Program-made: the position numbers and the translations under genes
Shown: one piece after another, positions 45,500 to 53,821 of the stretch
Numbering within the stretch: the first letter of the stretch is position 1
Layout of the letters: each line of letters opens with the position of its first letter
Origin: Limimaricola variabilis
Lineage (GTDB): Bacteria; Pseudomonadota; Alphaproteobacteria; Rhodobacterales; Rhodobacteraceae
Length of the DNA stretch: 64,000 bases
Reading direction: 5' to 3'
Assembly (NCBI RefSeq): GCF_014195545.1
Contig: NZ_JACIBX010000006.1
Location: 62,001 to 126,000 of the forward strand
The notes under the pieces: generated by a model
Databases searched by the model: none
Seen by the model: only the letters and a program-made list of their open reading frames with translations
What the model was told of the DNA's origin: nothing

Positions 45500-45626
45500 T
45501 CCGTCCCCGGCTGTTGCCCGGTCGGGCATAGCCCGGCCACCATCGGCCGTCACCCCCGCGCGGGGATGCCATTGCCGCCCCGGCCGGCGCCCCGTAACCT
45601 GAGCGCAGCCCCAGATCCGGAACCCA

Positions 45627-46004
45627 ATGCCCCGCCTCCTTTTCCTCGTGCCGCTGCTGCTCGCCGCCGGCTGCGCCCAGTTCCCCGAGATCGACGCCCG
45701 CGTGCCCGAGGCCGAACGCCACGGTCCGCCGCCCCCGCTCGTCGACGTCGTGCCGCTGCTGGCACGCGCCGACGCCGCACAGGCGTCGCCGCGATTGACC
45801 GAGGCCAGCGGCACGGCGCTGGCACAACGCGCCGAGGCCCTGTCCCGCCGGCAGGTTTCCGGGACCCCGGGCGCCGCGCTGCCGGAGGCCCGGCTGCGCG
45901 ATCTCGCGGCGCGGGCCGAGGCGCTGCGCAGCGCACCGGTGATCGACGCCCAGACACGCGCCCGCATCGAGGCGGGCGTGACGACCCCTGCCGCGTTGCA
46001 GTGA
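45627..46004 (+). CDS. Small predicted lipoprotein
   Basis: A 125-residue protein with a lipoprotein signal (LFLVPLLLAAGC, cysteine at residue 16). The rest is alanine- and arginine-rich with predicted helices (LARADAAQASPRLTEAS, AQRAEALSRRQVSG, RLRDLAARAEALRS). I do not recognise the family. It precedes hom by about 50 bases in the same direction; cotranscription is possible. Confidence 0.72.
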   Translation: MPRLLFLVPLLLAAGCAQFPEIDARVPEAERHGPPPPLVDVVPLLARADAAQASPRLTEASGTALAQRAEALSRRQVSGTPGAALPEARLRDLAARAEALRSAPVIDAQTRARIEAGVTTPAALQ

Positions 46005-46056
46005 TCCCCCGCTCGGGCTAACAGTCGCGCGCAGCCAAGACAGACCGGAGCCTCCC

Positions 46057-47343
46057 ATGACCTCTCCCCTTCGCCTCGGAATCGCCGGTCTCGGAACCGT
46101 CGGCGCAGGGGTCGTGCGCATCGTGCAGGAGCATCCCGAACTTCTCGCGGCCCGCGCCGGTCGCGCGGTGGAAATCACCGCGGTCTCGGCCCGGAACCGC
46201 GCCCGGGACCGTGGCGTCGATCTTTCGGCCTATGCCTGGGAGGACGACGCGGCCGTTCTCGCCGCCCGCGACGACGTGGACGTGGTGCTGGAGTTGATGG
46301 GCGGCCATGAGGGCATCGCCAAGTCGGTCGTCGAGATCGCGCTCGACAACGGCAAGGACGTGGTCACCGCCAACAAGGCGCTGCTCGCCCATCACGGCCA
46401 GGCGCTGGCCGAGCGGGCCGAGGCGCAAGGCCGGGTGATCCGCTTCGAGGCGGCCGTTGCCGGCGGCATCCCGGTCATCAAGGCGCTCACCGAGTCGCTG
46501 GCTGGCAACGAGATGACCCGCGTGATGGGGGTGATGAACGGCACCTGCAACTACATCCTGACGCGGATGCAGAGCGCCGGGCTGCCCTATGACGCGGTGT
46601 TTCAGGAGGCCGCCGATCTCGGCTATCTTGAGGCAGACCCGCAGCTCGACGTGGGCGGCATCGATGCCGGTCACAAGCTGGCGCTGCTGGCCGCGATCGC
46701 CTTCGGCACCAAGGTCGACTTCTCGGGTGTCGAACTCGAGGGCATCGGCGCGATCACCATCGAGGACATCAACCACGCCGCCGATATGGGCTTCCGCATC
46801 AAGCTTCTCGGCGTGGCGCAGATGACCGGACGCGGACTGGAGCAGCGCATGTCGCCCTGCCTCGTGCCCGCCTCCTCGCCGCTGGGCCAGCTCGAAGGCG
46901 GCACCAACATGGTGGTGCTTGAGGGCGACGCGATCGGCCAAGTGGTGCTGCGCGGCCCCGGCGCGGGCGCGGGCCCCACGGCGAGCGCGGTGATGGGCGA
47001 CGTGATGGATCTCGCCCGTGGGATCCGGCTGCCGGTCTTCGGCCAGCCCGCCTCCGGGCTGCGCGCGGCGCGCGCAGCGCAGGCGGCGGTGCCCGCCCCT
47101 TATTACCTGCGGATGCGTCTGCTGGACAAACCGGGTGCGCTCGCCAAGGTCGCGCGAGTGCTGGGCGAAGCCGGGATCTCGATCGACCGGATGCGGCAAT
47201 ACGACCACGAGGACACCTCTGCCCCGGTGCTGATCGTCACCCACAAGACGACCCGTGCCGCCCTCGAGGACGCGCTTGCAGGCTTCGAGGCCACCGGCGT
47301 AGTGCAGGGCGCGCCGGTCGCGATCCGCATCGAGCAGGTCTGA
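46057..47343 (+). CDS. hom: Homoserine dehydrogenase
   Basis: A 428-residue enzyme reducing aspartate semialdehyde to homoserine for threonine and methionine synthesis. It has the NAD(P) motif LGIAGLGTVGAGVV, VVTANKALLA, EAAVAGGIPVIKAL with the catalytic region, VMNGTCNYILTRM, and a C-terminal ACT domain from about residue 350 (YYLRMRLLDKPGALAKVARVLGE). The ACT domain suggests feedback regulation by threonine. Confidence 0.96.
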   Translation: MTSPLRLGIAGLGTVGAGVVRIVQEHPELLAARAGRAVEITAVSARNRARDRGVDLSAYAWEDDAAVLAARDDVDVVLELMGGHEGIAKSVVEIALDNGKDVVTANKALLAHHGQALAERAEAQGRVIRFEAAVAGGIPVIKALTESLAGNEMTRVMGVMNGTCNYILTRMQSAGLPYDAVFQEAADLGYLEADPQLDVGGIDAGHKLALLAAIAFGTKVDFSGVELEGIGAITIEDINHAADMGFRIKLLGVAQMTGRGLEQRMSPCLVPASSPLGQLEGGTNMVVLEGDAIGQVVLRGPGAGAGPTASAVMGDVMDLARGIRLPVFGQPASGLRAARAAQAAVPAPYYLRMRLLDKPGALAKVARVLGEAGISIDRMRQYDHEDTSAPVLIVTHKTTRAALEDALAGFEATGVVQGAPVAIRIEQV

Positions 47344-47344
47344 C

Positions 47345-47366
47345 GGAAAGGGGCGGCGCCCCTTCC
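47345..47366 (+). terminator. Hairpin after hom
   Basis: AAGGGGC-GGC-GCCCCTT forms a seven-base stem just after the stop, extended by one bulged pair. No T run follows. Confidence 0.35.
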
Positions 47367-47519
47367 CCACCCCCGAAAACGCCCATTCCGGCGGCGGCGC
47401 CCGAGCCCGCCGCCGCCCATCTCGCGCCGTTTGCGCAAACATCTCCCGGCGCGCTTGTCACCGCGCCGGAGGGCCGGTTAGGTCGAGGCAACGCTCACGA
47501 TTGCCCGAGGACGCCTCCC

Positions 47520-48503
47520 ATGCCCCAAGCCCCCGAATTCCATGATCGCATGCTGTCGCTCGGCCTCGCCCGGGTGTCGGAGGCCGCGGCCATCGCCTGC
47601 GCGCCGCTGATCGGTCGCGGCGACGAGAAGGCCGCCGATCAGGCCGCCGTCAACGCCATGCGCACCCAGCTCAACATGCTCGACATCGCCGGCTGCGTGG
47701 TGATCGGCGAGGGCGAGCGCGACGAGGCGCCGATGCTCTATATCGGTGAGGAGGTCGGCACCGGCGAGGGCCCGGCGGTGGACATCGCGCTCGACCCGCT
47801 CGAGGGCACGACGCTGACCGCCAAGGACATGCCGAACGCGCTTACGGTGATTGCCATGGGTCCGCGCGGCTCGATGCTGCACGCCCCCGACGTCTACATG
47901 GACAAGCTCGCGGTCGGGCCGGGCTTCGCTCCCGGCGTGGTGACGCTCGAGATGAGCCCGGCCGAGCGCGTCGCCGCGCTGGCCAAGGCCAAGGGCACCG
48001 ATGCGGGCGACATCACCGTCTGCGTGCTGGAACGCCCGCGCCACCAGGAGATGATCGACGAGCTGCGCTCGACCGGCGCGGCGATCCGGCTGATCACCGA
48101 TGGCGACGTGGCCGGCGTCATGCATTGCGCCGAACCGGCCAAGACCGGCATCGACATGTACATGGGCTCGGGCGGTGCGCCCGAGGGTGTGCTGGCGGCT
48201 GCCGCGCTGAAATGCATGGGTGGCCAGATCTACGGCCGGCTGCTGTTCCGCAACGACGACGAGGTGGGCCGCGCCCGCAAGGCCGGGATCGAGGATCTCG
48301 ACCGGATCTATTCGCGCGACGAGCTGGTCACTGGGGACGTGATCTTTGCAGCCACCGGCGTCACCGACGGCAACCTCGTGCCGGGCATCCGCCGGGATGG
48401 CGGCTACCTCACCGCCGAGACGATCCTGATGCGGTCCAAGACCGGCTCGGTGAGGCGCATGTTCTACCGCAACCCGATCGACCGCAGCCAGCCCGGCCGC
48501 TGA
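47520..48503 (+). CDS. glpX: Class II fructose-1,6-bisphosphatase
   Basis: A 327-residue GlpX-type phosphatase with VVIGEGERDEAPMLYIGE, ALDPLEGTTLTAKDMPNA, LITDGDVAGVM and IDMYMGSGGAPEGVLAA. It hydrolyses fructose-1,6-bisphosphate in gluconeogenesis. Order hom-glpX-recJ is common in related alphaproteobacteria. A hairpin follows. Confidence 0.95.
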   Translation: MPQAPEFHDRMLSLGLARVSEAAAIACAPLIGRGDEKAADQAAVNAMRTQLNMLDIAGCVVIGEGERDEAPMLYIGEEVGTGEGPAVDIALDPLEGTTLTAKDMPNALTVIAMGPRGSMLHAPDVYMDKLAVGPGFAPGVVTLEMSPAERVAALAKAKGTDAGDITVCVLERPRHQEMIDELRSTGAAIRLITDGDVAGVMHCAEPAKTGIDMYMGSGGAPEGVLAAAALKCMGGQIYGRLLFRNDDEVGRARKAGIEDLDRIYSRDELVTGDVIFAATGVTDGNLVPGIRRDGGYLTAETILMRSKTGSVRRMFYRNPIDRSQPGR

Positions 48504-48512
48504 ACCGACGCC

Positions 48513-48540
48513 GCGGCGGGGGGCATACCCCCCCCGCCGC
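48513..48540 (+). terminator. GC-rich terminator hairpin after glpX
   Basis: GCGGCGGGGGG and CCCCCCGCCGC form an 11-bp perfect stem with a six-base loop ten bases after the glpX stop. CTCTTCGG follows, not a strong T run. Confidence 0.5.
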
Positions 48541-48637
48541 CTCTTCGGAGACCGGCACGGGCGGATCGCGCCCGCGTGAGCAGGCGGCATCGTCTCCGGG
48601 CTTGCCATCGCGCCCGCTTTCGGGCGACACCCGCGCC

Positions 48638-50383
48638 ATGCCCGATTTTCTCGACGTCTCCGCCTCGCTGACCGGCCGCCGCTGGGTCGGTCCCGCCGCC
48701 GAGGCCGACCGCCTCGCCCAGGCCATGGCCCAGGGCTGCGACCTGCCGCTGCCGCTATGCCACGCCCTTGTAGGGCGCGGCGTCGCCGCCGAGGCGGTGG
48801 CCGGCTTCCTCTCCCCGACCTTGCGCGAACTGCTGCCCGACCCGTTGTCTCTGCGTGACATGGGCTCCGCCTCGGATCGCGTGATGCAGGCCGTGCGGGG
48901 CCGCGAGCGGATCGCCATCTTCGCGGATTACGACGTCGATGGCGGTGCCTCGGCCGCGCTGCTGTTGGTCTGGCTGCGCCGGATGGGGCTGCAGGCCACG
49001 CTCTACATTCCGGACCGGATCGAAGAGGGCTATGGCCCCAACGCCCCGGCGATGGCGCGGCTGGCGCGGGACCACGACCTCATCATCTGCGTCGATTGCG
49101 GCACGTTGAGTCACGAGCCGATCGCCGCCGCGCAAGGCGCGGATGTCGTCGTGCTCGATCACCATTTGGGCGGCGAGACCCTCCCCGACGCGGTGGCAGT
49201 GGTGAACCCCAACCGGCAGGACGAGAGCGGCGATCTGGCGCATCTGTGCGCCGCGGCCGTGGTGTTCCTGCTTCTGGTGGAGCTGAACCGGCGACTGCGC
49301 GAGGATGGCAGGCCCGGCCCGGACCTGATGGCGATGCTCGACCTCGTGGCGCTGGCCACCGTGGCCGACGTGGCGCCGCTCACCGGCGTCAACCGGGCGC
49401 TGGTGCGCACCGGGCTTCAGGTCATGGCGCGCCGCCAGCGCCCCGGCCTCGTGGCGCTCGCCGACGTGGCGGGACTCGACGTGCCGCCCACTGCCTATCA
49501 TCTGGGCTACCTGCTCGGCCCGCGCGTCAACGCCGGCGGCCGGATCGGCAAGTCCGACCTCGGCGCAAGGCTGCTGGCGACCGATGATCCGCACGAGGCG
49601 GCCGCTCTGGCCGAGAAGCTCGACCACCTCAACCGCGAGCGGCGCGAGATCGAGGCGCGGGTGCGCGACGCCGCCCTCGAACAGGCCGAGGCACGCGGCA
49701 CCGAGGGGCCCCTCGCCTGGGCCGCCGGCGCGGGCTGGCATCCCGGCGTGGTCGGCATCGCGGCCGCGCGGATGAAGGAGGCGACCAACCGCCCCGCCGT
49801 GGTGATCGGCATCGAGGACGGGATCGGCAAGGGCTCGGCCCGATCGGTGCCGGGAATCGATCTAGGCGCCGCGATCCACCGCGTCGCGGCCGAGGGGCTG
49901 CTGCTTCGTGGCGGCGGCCACAAGATGGCGGCCGGGCTCACCGTCGAGGAGGCCATGATCGAACCCGCGATGGCGCGCCTCGCCGAGCTTCTGGAGAAGC
50001 AGGGCGCGGGGGCCGGCGGGCCGCGCGACCTGCGGCTCGATTCGGTGCTGATGCCCGGTGCCGCCACGCTCGAACTGATCGAGCGGATCGAGGCGGCGGG
50101 CCCCTTCGGCGCCGCCGCGCCGGCGCCGCGCTTCGCCTTTCCCGACATGGCGATCCAGCACGTTCGCGAGGTCGGCCAAGGCCACCTCAAGATCGGCTTC
50201 GGCGATGGTCTCGGGGCGCGGCTCGACGGCATCGCCTTCGGCGCGATGGACGGGCCGATGGGGGCCGCGCTGATGCGCCATGGCGGCGCGCGCTTCCACC
50301 TCGCAGGCAAGCTCGACCTCAACATCTGGAAGGGCCGCCGCACCGTCCAGCTGCGGCTCGACGACGCCGCGCCGGCGCGTTGA
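48638..50383 (+). CDS. recJ: Single-stranded-DNA-specific exonuclease RecJ
   Basis: A 581-residue DHH-family nuclease, degrading single-stranded DNA 5' to 3' in recombination and mismatch repair. The DHH domain has IAIFADYDVDGGASAALLL, IICVDCGT, VVVLDHHLGGE and GYLLGPRVNAGGRIGKSD; DHHA1 ends with LLLRGGGHKMAAGLTV. A C-terminal OB-like domain follows. The ATG has no strong ribosome site; it starts about 130 bases after glpX. Confidence 0.95.
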   Translation: MPDFLDVSASLTGRRWVGPAAEADRLAQAMAQGCDLPLPLCHALVGRGVAAEAVAGFLSPTLRELLPDPLSLRDMGSASDRVMQAVRGRERIAIFADYDVDGGASAALLLVWLRRMGLQATLYIPDRIEEGYGPNAPAMARLARDHDLIICVDCGTLSHEPIAAAQGADVVVLDHHLGGETLPDAVAVVNPNRQDESGDLAHLCAAAVVFLLLVELNRRLREDGRPGPDLMAMLDLVALATVADVAPLTGVNRALVRTGLQVMARRQRPGLVALADVAGLDVPPTAYHLGYLLGPRVNAGGRIGKSDLGARLLATDDPHEAAALAEKLDHLNRERREIEARVRDAALEQAEARGTEGPLAWAAGAGWHPGVVGIAAARMKEATNRPAVVIGIEDGIGKGSARSVPGIDLGAAIHRVAAEGLLLRGGGHKMAAGLTVEEAMIEPAMARLAELLEKQGAGAGGPRDLRLDSVLMPGAATLELIERIEAAGPFGAAAPAPRFAFPDMAIQHVREVGQGHLKIGFGDGLGARLDGIAFGAMDGPMGAALMRHGGARFHLAGKLDLNIWKGRRTVQLRLDDAAPAR

Positions 50384-50480
50384 GCGCAGGCGGTTTTTCC
50401 CCCACGGCAATTTCACGGATCGTCTATTTTCCCCTTGCGGGGCCAGAGCGGTTTCCCTAAACACCGGCTCACCGACGAGC

Positions 50481-50555
50481 GGCCCGTTCGTCTATCGGTT
50501 AGGACGCCAGGTTTTCAACCTGGAAAGAGGGGTTCGATTCCCCTACGGGCTGCCA
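50481..50555 (+). tRNA. tRNA-Glu (TTC), copy 1
   Basis: 75 bases. Acceptor GGCCCGT pairs with ACGGGCT, the anticodon stem-loop CAGGTTTTCAACCTG carries TTC, and the T-arm is AGGGGTTCGATTCCCCT. CCA is encoded. Confidence 0.96.
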
Positions 50556-50606
50556 TCGGTTTACGGTTCGAGGTCCCTTTCGGGAAACCGGTTCCGTCGT
50601 CAGAGT

Positions 50607-50681
50607 GGCCCGTTCGTCTATCGGTTAGGACGCCAGGTTTTCAACCTGGAAAGAGGGGTTCGATTCCCCTACGGGCTGCCA
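50607..50681 (+). tRNA. tRNA-Glu (TTC), copy 2
   Basis: Identical in sequence to the first tRNA-Glu copy, 51 bases further downstream, with the same acceptor, TTC anticodon and CCA end. The spacer between the copies is not itself repeated, so only the tRNA body is conserved. Confidence 0.96.
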
Positions 50682-50803
50682 CGACGCCTCCTTCCTCCTC
50701 CCCTGCCCTCGCGCCAACCACCGTGGCCTGAGCCTGATGCTCGGTTGTTCCTGTTCGCGCGCGCGGGTAAAGCGGGCCCGATACCGCAACGGGAGGCGCC
50801 GCG

Positions 50804-52222
50804 ATGGCACAACAGGACAAAGCGAAGATTGGCCTCATCGGCCTTGGCACCATGGGCAGCGCGCTGGCGCTCAACATTGCCGAAAAGGGCTTCCCCATCG
50901 CGGTCTGGAACCGCCGCGCGGACGTGACCCGCGCCTTTCATGCCGAAGCCGGAGAGCTAGCCGACCGGGTGATCCCGACCGAGAGCTACGAGGAACTCGT
51001 CGCCGCCATCGCCAAGCCGCGCGCGATCATCCTCATGGTGCCGGCCGGCGAGCCCGTCGACGAGCAGATCGCGGCGCTGCGGCCGCTGCTCGACGATGAC
51101 GACATGATCATCGATGCCGGCAACGCCAACTTCCACGACACCAACCGCCGTTCGCGCGAAGCCGAAGGCAAGCCGTTCCTCGGCATCGGCGTCTCCGGCG
51201 GCGAGGCCGGCGCGCGGCACGGGCCGGCGATCATGGGCGGCGGCGAAAAGGCGCATTGGGACCGGGTCGCACCGATCCTGACCGCCATCGCCGCGAAGTT
51301 CGGCGACGAGCCTTGCGCCGACTGGATGGGCCGCGAGGGCGCGGGCCACTTCGTCAAGGCGGTGCATAACGGCATCGAATACGCCGACATGCAGATGATC
51401 GCCGAAGTCTATGGCGTGATGCGTGACGGCCTCGGGCTCAATGCCGACGCGATCGGCGACGCCTTCGCGCGGTTCAACGAGGGCGCGCTGAAGTCCTACC
51501 TGATCGAGATCTCCTCGATCGTCACCAAGGCCGCCGACAAGCATACCGGTCAGCCGATGATCGACCTGATCCTCGACAAGGCGGGTCAGAAGGGCACCGG
51601 CCGCTGGACCGCGATCGAGGCACAGCATCTCGCCGCCCCGATCCCGGCGATCGAGGCCGCCGTCGTGGCCCGCAACCTGTCGAGCCGTGTCGCGGCGCGC
51701 AAGGAAGGCGAGGATCTGTTCGGCGCGGCGCCGCAGCAAATCCCCGAGGGCAAGGTGTCTGACGAGATGCTGGAGCGGGCGCTGATCGCCGGCAAGGTGC
51801 TGTGCTATGCGCAGGGCTTCGACATGATCGCCGCCGCCTCCGAGCAGTTCCGCTGGGCGCTGCCGCTGCCCGCCATTGCCCGTGTCTGGCGCGAGGGCTG
51901 CATCATCCGCTCGGCGATGCTCGACGACATGGCGGCCGCGCTGGCCGAGGACGAGGATCGCAACCTGATGCTGGCGCCCGTCTTCGCACGGCATCTGCGC
52001 GAGGGCCACGTCGCGCTGCGCGAGCTGGTCGCGATCGGCGCGCGCTACGGCCACCCGATGCCGGCGCTGTCCTCGGGGCTGAGCTACTTCGACACGATGC
52101 GCACCGCGCGCGGCACCGCCAACATGATCCAGGCACAGCGCGACTATTTCGGCGAGCACGGCTTCGAGCGGACCGACGGCATCGAGGACAAGCACGGCCC
52201 CTGGCACGGCCACGGCGTCTGA
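50804..52222 (+). CDS. gnd: 6-phosphogluconate dehydrogenase, decarboxylating
   Basis: A 472-residue enzyme oxidising 6-phosphogluconate to ribulose-5-phosphate with CO2. The NADP motif is KIGLIGLGTMGSALALN; the substrate site shows GIGVSGGEAGARHGPAIM and HFVKAVHNGIEYADMQMI with the catalytic lysine; the C-terminal dimerisation region includes GTGRWTAIEAQ. GGGAGG precedes the ATG. A strong terminator follows, and it is monocistronic. Confidence 0.96.
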   Translation: MAQQDKAKIGLIGLGTMGSALALNIAEKGFPIAVWNRRADVTRAFHAEAGELADRVIPTESYEELVAAIAKPRAIILMVPAGEPVDEQIAALRPLLDDDDMIIDAGNANFHDTNRRSREAEGKPFLGIGVSGGEAGARHGPAIMGGGEKAHWDRVAPILTAIAAKFGDEPCADWMGREGAGHFVKAVHNGIEYADMQMIAEVYGVMRDGLGLNADAIGDAFARFNEGALKSYLIEISSIVTKAADKHTGQPMIDLILDKAGQKGTGRWTAIEAQHLAAPIPAIEAAVVARNLSSRVAARKEGEDLFGAAPQQIPEGKVSDEMLERALIAGKVLCYAQGFDMIAAASEQFRWALPLPAIARVWREGCIIRSAMLDDMAAALAEDEDRNLMLAPVFARHLREGHVALRELVAIGARYGHPMPALSSGLSYFDTMRTARGTANMIQAQRDYFGEHGFERTDGIEDKHGPWHGHGV

Positions 52223-52245
52223 TCGCCGCCCCTCGGAACGGCAAA

Positions 52246-52274
52246 GGCCCCCGCGCTCTGCGCGGGGGCCTTTT
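52246..52274 (+). terminator. gnd rho-independent terminator
   Basis: GGCCCCCGCG pairs with CGCGGGGGCC around a short loop, followed by TTTTCGTTT. It begins 23 bases after the gnd stop. Confidence 0.9.
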
Positions 52275-52294
52275 CGTTTGCGCCTCGGGGCGGG

Positions 52295-52453
52295 TCAGCT
52301 GTCGCGGAAGCTCGTGAAGACGTCCCACAGCACCAGCGCCACCGTCACCCCCAGCACCCCGGCCAGGTCGAGGCGCGGGATATGCGAGAACAGGATCCAC
52401 AGGAAGCTCAGGAAGAAGACCAGAGCCACGATCGTCATGATACGGTTGAGCAT
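52295..52453 (-). CDS. 52-residue single-pass or two-pass membrane protein, hypothetical
   Basis: MLNRIMTIVALVFFLSFLW starts a strongly hydrophobic N-terminal helix; a second hydrophobic stretch, LDLAGVLGVTVALVLWDVF, lies near the C-terminus. The start ATG shares its A with the amidase stop (TAATG), a classic coupling arrangement, so expression depends on the amidase/TRAP transcript. I do not recognise a family. It is short, but the coupling and hydrophobicity support it as real. Confidence 0.6.
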   Translation of the reverse strand: MLNRIMTIVALVFFLSFLWILFSHIPRLDLAGVLGVTVALVLWDVFTSFRDS

Positions 52454-53820
52454 TATTCGGTCTCCTCCTCGGCCAGAAGCCCTTCGAGCCAGCGCGCGGT
52501 GCGCAGCAGCCGCGCATCGTCGCCGCGCCGTCCGACCAGCTGGACGCCCATCGGCAGGCCGGTCTCGGATTGCAGGATCGGCACGCTCACGGCCGGCATG
52601 CCGGTGAGCGTCCACAGCCCGTTGAAGATTGCGTCGCCGGTGCTGGCATGGCCCTGCGGGGCAGGGCCGAGCGCGGCGGGGCACAGGATCGCGTCGCAGC
52701 GCTCGAAGATCTCGTCGAGCCCCGCATAGAGCACGTCGGACCAGTCGAGCGCGGCGATGTAGTCGCGCGCCAGGATCGCCTTGCCGCGATCGAGCGCCGC
52801 GCGCATCTCCTCCGACAGCGCGTCGCGACCCTTCTTCTCGTAGGCGAAGTAGGATTTGGCCATCTCGGCGAGGTTGATCCGCTCGCGGATCTCGGCGGCC
52901 TCGTCGAAGATCCCCGGCAGCGCCGTCTCGAAGCACTGCTCACCTAGCGCCTCGACCAACTCGGCGAAGGCGGCATGGGTGTCGGCGTCGGCCCGGTCCC
53001 AGCCCGGAAGCCGCAGGAAGGCCAGCGTCGGCCGCACCGGCGGCTTGGTCATCGCGACGGAATGCAGCCGCGGCGGCGGGGCGAGCACGGTCGCCCGGTC
53101 CTTGGCGTCGTGGCCGTAGAGCGCCTCGGCCAGAAGCGCCGCGTCCTCGACGTTGCGGGCAAAGACCCCGACCGTGTCGAGGCTGGGCGACTGGCTGAGC
53201 ACGCCGGTGCGGGGGATCGCGCCGAAGCTCGGCTTGAACCCCACCGTGCCGCAGAACGAGGCCGGCCGGATCACCGAACCGCCGGTCTGGGTACCCACCG
53301 CCAGCGGCACCATGCCCGCTGCAACCGCGGCCGCCGAACCCGAGGATGAGCCGCCCGGGGTGCGGGCAGGATCGTGCGGGTTGCGGGTCTTGCCGGGATG
53401 CAGAAAGGCCAGTTCCGCCGTCACCGTCTTGCCGATGATGATGGCGCCCGCGGCGCGCAGCCGCTCGACCAGAGCGGCGTCACGCTCGGGCACCCTGCCC
53501 TCGTCGAGCGCGGTGCCGTTCTGCGTCGGCACCTTGGCGGTGTCGATCACGTCCTTGAGCGCCACCGGCAGCCCGTGCAGCGGGCCGGTGGGCCGCCCCG
53601 CCCGGCGCGCCGCGTCGAGCGCCTGCGCCTGGCTCATCGCGTAGCCGCCGTCGAGCCAGGCCCAGGCCTGGATCTCGGGCTCGAGCGCGGCGATACGGTC
53701 AAGGCAGGCCTGCACCAGATCGGTGGCATTGAGCGCGCCGCTCGCCATCCGGTCGCGCAGTTCGCGCGCCGAGAGATCGAGCATCGCGATATGGCCCTTG
53801 GGCATCGGCTTGGTGGTCAT
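52453..53820 (-). CDS. Amidase-signature hydrolase
   Basis: A 455-residue amidase-signature enzyme: GLPVALKDVIDTAKVPT with catalytic Lys, [17 protein letters not shown] with the two serines, and GTQTGGSVIRPASFCG. It hydrolyses an amide; the substrate is unknown. It begins one base after the TRAP large permease gene ends, so the amide is probably imported by that transporter. It is more like general amidases than GatA, which is present elsewhere in the window. Confidence 0.88.
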   Translation of the reverse strand: MTTKPMPKGHIAMLDLSARELRDRMASGALNATDLVQACLDRIAALEPEIQAWAWLDGGYAMSQAQALDAARRAGRPTGPLHGLPVALKDVIDTAKVPTQNGTALDEGRVPERDAALVERLRAAGAIIIGKTVTAELAFLHPGKTRNPHDPARTPGGSSSGSAAAVAAGMVPLAVGTQTGGSVIRPASFCGTVGFKPSFGAIPRTGVLSQSPSLDTVGVFARNVEDAALLAEALYGHDAKDRATVLAPPPRLHSVAMTKPPVRPTLAFLRLPGWDRADADTHAAFAELVEALGEQCFETALPGIFDEAAEIRERINLAEMAKSYFAYEKKGRDALSEEMRAALDRGKAILARDYIAALDWSDVLYAGLDEIFERCDAILCPAALGPAPQGHASTGDAIFNGLWTLTGMPAVSVPILQSETGLPMGVQLVGRRGDDARLLRTARWLEGLLAEEETE

Positions 53821-53821
53821 C

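Noticed and set aside
45018-46178. Minus-strand 386-codon frame overlapping the lipoprotein gene
   Set aside because: A shorter frame in the same region has membrane segments and a good start, and the longer one is antisense to a lipoprotein with a lipobox.
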